Assembly (NCBI RefSeq): GCF_964022235.1
Contig: NZ_CAXHZL010000005.1
Location: 62,001-126,000, forward strand
Length of the DNA stretch: 64,000 nucleotides
Origin: Limimaricola sp964022235
GTDB lineage: Bacteria > Pseudomonadota > Alphaproteobacteria > Rhodobacterales > Rhodobacteraceae
Direction of reading: 5' to 3'
Shown one piece after another: positions 59,799 through 64,000 of the stretch (position 1 is the first letter of the stretch; every line of letters begins with the position of its first letter). Made by a program: the position numbers and the translations under genes. The notes under the pieces were generated by a model. The model was not told the DNA's origin, ran no database searches, and was given only the letters and a program-made list of their open reading frames with translations.

Positions 59799-60785
59799 TT
59801 ATTGCGACAGCCCCTGTCGCCAGGCCTCAATCGCGGGCGCGCGCAGCGCATCGGCTTCGGCCTCGGGCAGCCAGATCGCCTTTTCGGGCATCGCGATGTC
59901 GCGGAAGCCTTCAGGCCATTCGGTCTCGGGCAGCGCCGAGGGGTAGGACCAGTTCGAGGTCGGGATCAGCGACTGGAAGGTCTCGCTGGTGACGAACTGC
60001 ATGAACCGCTGCGCCAACTCCGGCGCGTCGGTGCCCTCAAGCTGAGCCGCCAGCTCGATGGTCATGTAATGCCCCTCCTCGAAGATCGCCGCCGAAACGG
60101 TGTCGTCGTCCTCGGCGATCGCGTGGTAGGCGGGCGAGGTGGTGTAGCTCAGCACCATGTCGACCTCGCCCTCGGTGAAGAGACCATATGCCTCGGACCA
60201 GCCCGGCGTGACGGTGGTGATCTTGGGTGCCAGCGCGGCCCATTTCGCCTCGACCTCCTCGCCAAAGACCTCCTCGGCCCAGAGCACCAGAGACAGGCCC
60301 GAAACCGAGCTGCGCGGGTCCTGGATGGCGATGCGCAGATCGTCGGAGGCCGAGACCAGCTCCGCAAAGCTCCCCGGCACCTCTTTCAGCGCCTCGTTGT
60401 CGTAGACGAAGGCGAGGTAGGACCAGTCGAACGGCAGAAAGACTTCGTCGGTCCAGTCGATCGGCAGCGTCAGACCGGCGGTGTCGACGCCATGCGGCGC
60501 GAAGAGCCCGGTCTCGCGCGCCTTCTTCATCTCGGTCGAATCAAAGCCGATGGCCACGTCCGCCTCGGTGCGCGCGCCTTCGAGCAGCAGCCGCGGCAGC
60601 AGGTCGCCGGTCTGGTAGTCGAGCGTACAATCGCACTCGGCCTCGAAGGCCTCCTTGATCGCGGGGCCGGGGCCCCATTCGGAGGCGAAGTAATCGGGGG
60701 CATAGACGGTGAGGGTCTGGCCTTGCGCGAGCGCCGGGGTGGCGACGAGTGCTAGGGCGAGACCCGCATTCAGGCGATGGGACAT
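59799..60785 (-). CDS. thiB: Thiamine ABC transporter substrate-binding protein
   Basis: A 328-aa periplasmic binding protein: signal peptide (MSHRLNAGLALALVATPALA), then LTVYAPDYFASEWGPGPAIKEAFEAECDC, and the conserved TSPAYHAIAEDDDTVSAAIFEEGHYMTIE and TSNWSYPSALPE typical of ThiB/TbpA. Of two in-frame ATGs (60791, 60785), the second is preferred: the GGAGG site ends 6 nt before it and would touch the first. A TPP riboswitch covers the leader. It is the first gene of thiBPQ. Confidence 0.94.
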   Translation of the reverse strand: MSHRLNAGLALALVATPALAQGQTLTVYAPDYFASEWGPGPAIKEAFEAECDCTLDYQTGDLLPRLLLEGARTEADVAIGFDSTEMKKARETGLFAPHGVDTAGLTLPIDWTDEVFLPFDWSYLAFVYDNEALKEVPGSFAELVSASDDLRIAIQDPRSSVSGLSLVLWAEEVFGEEVEAKWAALAPKITTVTPGWSEAYGLFTEGEVDMVLSYTTSPAYHAIAEDDDTVSAAIFEEGHYMTIELAAQLEGTDAPELAQRFMQFVTSETFQSLIPTSNWSYPSALPETEWPEGFRDIAMPEKAIWLPEAEADALRAPAIEAWRQGLSQ

Positions 60786-60788
60786 GGT

Positions 60789-60822
60789 CATCCTCCAATG
60801 CGGGCGAAGAGCAAGGAGGACG
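60789..60822 (-). promoter_or_regulatory. Shine-Dalgarno-sequestering expression platform of the TPP riboswitch
   Basis: CGTCCTCC (60822-60815) can pair with GGAGGATG (60796-60789), which contains the thiB ribosome binding site, over 8 bp with an 18-nt loop. The same CCTCC can alternatively pair with GGAGG in the 3' part of the aptamer (60844-60840). This is a clear translational on/off switch. Confidence 0.75.
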
Positions 60823-60833
60823 CGTGTCCCGAA

Positions 60834-60915
60834 ACCTTCCCTCCGCCGGTGTGATCCGGTTCAGGTTCAACGGGTCCGCGCGATGCGCATCTCAGCCAGT
60901 GGCCCCCCGAGGTGG
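60834..60915 (-). promoter_or_regulatory. TPP (thiamine pyrophosphate) riboswitch aptamer
   Basis: Read on the minus strand, the leader of thiB contains all TPP-aptamer hallmarks in order: CTCGGGGGGCC, GGCTGAGA, ACCCGTTGAACCTGA, CCGGATCA and CACCGGCGGAGGGA. The terminal ACCT/AGGT pairing closes stem P1. The neighbouring gene set (thiBPQ) is the standard target of this riboswitch, which represses expression when TPP is abundant. Confidence 0.95.
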
Positions 60916-60920
60916 CGCAG

Positions 60921-60948
60921 ACACTACGCCATGGGGGGCTGCGCGCAA
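60921..60948 (-). promoter_or_regulatory. Candidate thiBPQ promoter
   Basis: TTGCGC (60948-60943) and TAGTGT (60926-60921) with a 16-bp spacer place the start near 60914, where the aptamer begins. Consensus match is weak (3/6 each); the position is the main support. Confidence 0.35.
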
Positions 60949-61011
60949 GCCCCCGCCCTTTCCCCCGCACCCGCCCCGCGCTACACCGGCCCCGCCACAA
61001 GGAGAGCGTCC

Positions 61012-62112
61012 ATGTCCCTCAACAGCTTCGGCCACCTGTTCCGTGTCACCACATGGGGCGAAAGCCACGGCCCCGCACTCGGCGCCACGGTCGATGGCTG
61101 CCCACCGGGGGTGGAGATTACCGAAGCCGACCTGCAGGTCTGGCTCGACAAGCGACGCCCGGGCCAGAACAAGCACACCACGCAAAGGCGCGAGCCCGAT
61201 ACGGTGGAGATCCTGTCGGGCGTGTTCGAGGGCCGCTCCACCGGCACGCCGATCCAGCTGATGATCCGCAACACCGACCAGCGGTCCAAGGATTACGGCG
61301 ACATCGCCGAGACCTTCCGCCCCGGCCATGCCGACATCGCCTATCACCTGAAATACGGAATCCGCGATTATCGTGGTGGCGGTCGCTCGAGCGCGCGCGA
61401 GACGGCGGCGCGGGTGGCGGCGGGTGGCGTGGCACGGGCCGCGTTGGCAGCCCTTCTGCCGGATTTGAAGATCACCGGCTACATGGTGCAGATGGGCGAG
61501 AAGACGATCGACCGCTCAAAGGTCGATATGGCCGAGGTGGCCCGGAACGACTTCTGGTGCCCCGATGCGCAGGCCGCGACCGATTGGGCCGACTATCTCG
61601 ACGCGCTCAGGAAGGACCACAACTCGGTCGGCGCGATGATCGAAGTCGTAGCCTCGGGCGTGCCCGCGGGCTTAGGCGCGCCGGTCTATGGCAAGCTCGA
61701 CACCGATCTGGCGGCGGCGATGATGTCGATCAACGCGGTCAAGGGTGTGGAGATCGGCGAGGGCATGGCGGCGGCGGCGCTGACGGGCCGCGACAATGCC
61801 GACGAGATCTTCATGGGGCCGAACGGGCCGGAGTACGGCTCGAACCATGCGGGCGGGGTCTTGGGCGGCATCAGCTCGGGGCAGGATGTGGTGGTGCGCT
61901 TTGCGGTCAAGCCGACCTCGTCGATACTGTCGCCCCGCAAATCGATCCGTATGGACGGCAGCCCGACCGAGGTCATCACCAAAGGCCGCCACGACCCCTG
62001 CGTCGGCATCCGCGCGGTGCCGGTGGCCGAGGCGATGATGGCCTGCGTGCTGCTCGATCACTATCTGCTCGATCGTGGCCAGACCGGGGGCGCACGCGGT
62101 ACCATCGGCTGA
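61012..62112 (+). CDS. aroC: Chorismate synthase
   Basis: A 366-aa FMN-dependent enzyme of the shikimate pathway (EPSP to chorismate). The signatures are FRVTTWGESHGPALG, RRPGQNKHTTQRREPD, the family motif YRGGGRSSARETAARVAAGGVA, and a C-terminal GRHDPCVGIRAVPVAEAM. Length is typical. ATG 61012 has AAGGAG 7 nt upstream; upstream in-frame sequence overlaps the riboswitch on the other strand. It ends at a bidirectional terminator. Confidence 0.96.
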   Translation: MSLNSFGHLFRVTTWGESHGPALGATVDGCPPGVEITEADLQVWLDKRRPGQNKHTTQRREPDTVEILSGVFEGRSTGTPIQLMIRNTDQRSKDYGDIAETFRPGHADIAYHLKYGIRDYRGGGRSSARETAARVAAGGVARAALAALLPDLKITGYMVQMGEKTIDRSKVDMAEVARNDFWCPDAQAATDWADYLDALRKDHNSVGAMIEVVASGVPAGLGAPVYGKLDTDLAAAMMSINAVKGVEIGEGMAAAALTGRDNADEIFMGPNGPEYGSNHAGGVLGGISSGQDVVVRFAVKPTSSILSPRKSIRMDGSPTEVITKGRHDPCVGIRAVPVAEAMMACVLLDHYLLDRGQTGGARGTIG

Positions 62113-62142
62113 GGTCGTTGTTAGAGACAATTCAGAGACAAC

Positions 62143-62174
62143 AAAGGCCGCCGGGGCATCCCTCGGCGGCCTTT
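62143..62174. terminator. Bidirectional terminator between aroC and the EamA/PRC gene
   Basis: An 11-bp stem AAAGGCCGCCG/CGGCGGCCTTT with a 10-nt loop and T/A ends on both sides lies between convergent genes. Confidence 0.85.
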
Positions 62175-62185
62175 CTCGTGGCGCG

Positions 62186-62542
62186 TCAGATCCAGTAGTA
62201 AGGCGCGCCGTAATGGGTATAGGCCGCCTCTTCCCAACGCCGGTCCTCGTACCAGCGCTCGGGCCGCTCGGGCGCGCCCTGAAGCTGCGCCTCGGTGATG
62301 TCGGTGCGATACCCGCCAAGGCCGGTGTCGTAGTCGAGCTTGGACCAAGGGATCGGGTGATGCTCTTCACCGATGCCGAGGAAGCCACCGAAGCCCATCA
62401 CGGCGTAGGTGATTTTGCCGCTCTTCTTGTCGATCACGAGATGGTCGATGTGGCCAATCTTCTCGCCCCCGGCACCAAACACCTCGGTGCCGTTGACGCG
62501 GTCGGACGAAATCGTGCTGTGGCTGTCGCTGTAGTCGAACAT
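62186..62542 (-). CDS. PRC-barrel domain protein, internal start within the fused frame
   Basis: Translation from Met317 (62542) would give a 118-aa PRC-barrel protein, MFDYSDSHSTISSDRVNG, with GTEVFGAGGEKIGHIDHLVIDKKSGK and a C-terminal aromatic tail (YTHYGAPYYWI). An AGGAGG lies 5 nt upstream. As a stand-alone protein of this size it matches a widespread stress-linked cytosolic family. The domain call is secure; separate synthesis is inferred from the ribosome binding site. Confidence 0.7.
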   Translation of the reverse strand: MFDYSDSHSTISSDRVNGTEVFGAGGEKIGHIDHLVIDKKSGKITYAVMGFGGFLGIGEEHHPIPWSKLDYDTGLGGYRTDITEAQLQGAPERPERWYEDRRWEEAAYTHYGAPYYWI

Positions 62543-63490
62543 GATGTCCTCCTGTGCTGTCTCGGGTGTAAAACCAACAGCCCTGCCCGGCTGTTCCGAC
62601 GCGCGCGCCGGTGCGCCGGTTTTGGCCGATGGCCGCCGTGCCAGCTGCACCGCGAGGATGCCCGCCGCCACCACCGCGACGCCCAGCGCGTCCGTACCGC
62701 CCAGCGCCTCGCCCAAGAGCACGGCGGCGATGACAACGCCGAAGACGGGGTTGAGGAAGTGGAACGTCGCCGCCTTCACCGCGCCGATCCGCTCGACCAG
62801 CACGAACCACACCAGCGTCGCCAGAACACCCGGCACCAGCACGGTGTAGACGAAGGCCAGAACGAGCGGCCATGACCACCCCACAGCCCATGTCTCCAAG
62901 ATCAGCGCCGGGGGCAGCAGCGCCGCCGCGCCGACCAGCATCTGCAGGCCGACCACCATCATCAGGTTGCCACCCGAAGCCGCGCCGCGCACCGCCAGGG
63001 TCGCCGTGGCCAGCGCCAGCGCTGCCACGCCGCACAGCGACACTGCGAAGAGGTCGAGCCCGCCCGCCATACGCCCGCCCATGATGATTGCCACGCCCGC
63101 GAACCCAGCGACGAGGCCCAGAGCCGCGATGGGCGGCAACCGGTCGCGCAGCACCACCCAGCCGATCAGCGCCACCAGAAGCGGCATGGTCGAGGCGATG
63201 ATCGATGCGACCGAGGCACCGATCCACTGCATCGCCACGAAGTTCAGCCCCAGATACAGCGCGTTCTGGCACAGGCCGAAGATCACCACCCCGCGCCACT
63301 GGCCCCGGCTCAGCCGCGCCGTCTGCCGCAAGGCCAGCGCGATGCCGATGGCGATGGCGCCGGAGGCCAGAAACCGCAGCGTCAGCGCGGTGAGCGGCGG
63401 CGCGTAGGTGACGACCACCCGCGCCGAGGTGAAGGCCGAAGACCACATCAGCGCGAAAGCGAGCCCGAGCCCGAGTGACCTGAGATCCAT
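62186..63490 (-). CDS. EamA/DMT-family transporter fused in frame to a PRC-barrel domain
   Basis: A single 434-codon frame. Residues 1-285 are a ten-helix EamA transporter (two EamA repeats, starting MDLRSLGLGLAFALMWSSAFTSA and ending near VAVVAAGILAVQLARR), which would export small metabolites. Residues 317-434 are a complete PRC-barrel protein. The 30-residue join (PSAKTGAPARASEQPGRAVG and on) has no stop, although an AGGAGG site lies 5 nt before the internal Met317. Either a stop was lost and a fusion is made, or both forms are produced. The start has a CAAGGAGG site, as expected. Confidence 0.85.
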   Translation of the reverse strand: MDLRSLGLGLAFALMWSSAFTSARVVVTYAPPLTALTLRFLASGAIAIGIALALRQTARLSRGQWRGVVIFGLCQNALYLGLNFVAMQWIGASVASIIASTMPLLVALIGWVVLRDRLPPIAALGLVAGFAGVAIIMGGRMAGGLDLFAVSLCGVAALALATATLAVRGAASGGNLMMVVGLQMLVGAAALLPPALILETWAVGWSWPLVLAFVYTVLVPGVLATLVWFVLVERIGAVKAATFHFLNPVFGVVIAAVLLGEALGGTDALGVAVVAAGILAVQLARRPSAKTGAPARASEQPGRAVGFTPETAQEDIMFDYSDSHSTISSDRVNGTEVFGAGGEKIGHIDHLVIDKKSGKITYAVMGFGGFLGIGEEHHPIPWSKLDYDTGLGGYRTDITEAQLQGAPERPERWYEDRRWEEAAYTHYGAPYYWI

Positions 63491-63514
63491 CGACTACCTC
63501 CTTGCGGCAACGAA

Positions 63515-63544
63515 AAAGGGCCGCCCCTCTCGGGGCGACCCTTT
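63515..63544 (-). terminator. Rho-independent terminator of the HU gene
   Basis: The stem AAAGGGTCGCCCC/GGGGCGGCCCTTT (one mismatch) with a 4-nt loop is followed by TT on the minus strand, 41 nt after the HU stop and before the EamA gene start. Confidence 0.85.
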
Positions 63545-63585
63545 CGTCATTTCGTCCGGGCCGCAAGGCCGCGGCGCGTCGAGGA

Positions 63586-63876
63586 TCACTCCTCGTTGAC
63601 GCTGTCCTTCAGGGCCTTGGCGATGGTCATCTTGACCACCTTGTCGGCGTCCTTCTTGATCTGCTCGCCCGTCGCGGGGTTGCGGACCATGCGCTCGGGG
63701 CGCTCGCGGCAGTAGATCTTGCCGACGTTCGGCAGGGTCACAGCGCCGCCCTGCGACACTTCGCGGGTGATGATGGCGACCAGCGCGTCCAGATGGGCGC
63801 CAGCGGATTTCTTGTCGCCGCCGGTCTCGTCGGCGATGGCGCTGACGAGCTGCGCCTTGGTCATCGGTTTGGCCAT
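63586..63876 (-). CDS. HU-family DNA-binding protein
   Basis: A 96-aa histone-like protein that bends and compacts DNA. MTKAQLVSAIADETGGDKKSAGAHLDAL starts the dimerising helices; VTLPNVGKIYCRERPERMVRNPATGEQI is the beta arm with the intercalating Pro in RNPATGE; the C-terminus is KVVKMTIAKALKDSV. The start is ATG 63876 with AAGGAG 7 nt upstream. The 124 bp above it to the window edge is its AT-rich promoter region, without a clear -35/-10 pair. Confidence 0.95.
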   Translation of the reverse strand: MAKPMTKAQLVSAIADETGGDKKSAGAHLDALVAIITREVSQGGAVTLPNVGKIYCRERPERMVRNPATGEQIKKDADKVVKMTIAKALKDSVNEE

Positions 63877-64000
63877 TCCAGGTCTCCTTACCACAGCCCG
63901 CTTGGGGCGTATTCCTGCGCCGCTTGGCGCGACGTGTTGCCTAGACCCACAATGAAACAATCGCCAATGCAAGCAAAAACCGATGTTTCCTTGCGGTATC

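Overview
The window is an ordinary-looking stretch of GC-rich chromosome from an alphaproteobacterium, most probably a marine Rhodobacteraceae (Roseobacter group). The evidence is the gene content: a CcrM-type GANTC methyltransferase next to rnhB, a petABC cytochrome bc1 operon, families typical of this lineage (COG3146, DUF6478, DUF2125, DUF4170), a very acidic porin, and dense gene packing with many 4-nt ATGA/GTGA overlaps. No transposase, integrase, phage gene, CRISPR array or toxin-antitoxin pair was seen. About 64 protein genes and two tRNAs cover nearly the whole window.

Layout. 1-8.8 kb: a COG3146 acyltransferase (cut by the left edge), pterin dehydratase, MscS channel, peroxiredoxin, ferredoxin-reductase-like flavoprotein, rsmD, map, a CinA-like protein, a GNAT enzyme, an OmpA-like protein and a CDF metal exporter. 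8.8-17.5 kb: LysR regulator, 2,4-dienoyl-CoA reductase, a DUF6478 protein coupled to ilvD, then accD-folC and a small exported protein. 17.7-27 kb: zapE, GNAT, MFS transporter, yggS, porin, and the leuS-lptE-holA operon. 27-32.7 kb: a small exported protein behind a cluster of hairpins, a yjbH-yjbF envelope/polysaccharide pair, a HI0933-like flavoprotein, an HNH protein and an SDR enzyme. 32.8-42.7 kb: DUF2125, pmbA, an IMPase/CysQ-like phosphatase, DUF4170, a Kdo-transferase-like gene and lpxK (lipid A/LPS), a DsbA-like thioredoxin, a DciA-like protein, mutY and alkB. 42.7-50.6 kb: rnhB-ccrM, a repeat-rich exported protein, a membrane-anchored winged-helix protein, a Crp-family regulator, tRNA-Arg(CCT), a LacI regulator, a PAS-HisKA_2 histidine kinase and tRNA-Lys(TTT). 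50.7-64 kb: dapF-mtaB, a GST, an outer-membrane barrel protein, petABC, a TPP-riboswitch-controlled thiBPQ operon, aroC, a drug/metabolite transporter fused in frame to a PRC-barrel protein, and HU.

Functionally this is housekeeping: envelope and LPS biogenesis (lptE, lpxK, Kdo transferase, yjbFH, porin, OM proteins), amino-acid, fatty-acid and folate synthesis (ilvD, dapF, aroC, accD, folC), RNA modification and translation (rsmD, mtaB, leuS, map), DNA maintenance (holA, mutY, rnhB, ccrM, HU, DciA-like) and respiration (petABC).

The most interesting signals are regulatory or at the level of gene structure. The ccrM promoter has two GANTC sites inside its -35/-10 spacer and a perfect DnaA box at its start point. 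The TPP riboswitch shows a readable Shine-Dalgarno-sequestering platform. An EamA transporter reads in frame into a PRC-barrel gene that keeps its own ribosome binding site. DapF has Ser in place of its second catalytic Cys. A Kdo-transferase-like gene appears to start at CTG and lacks the usual N-terminal anchor. All functional calls are from reading the sequence alone; no database search was run.
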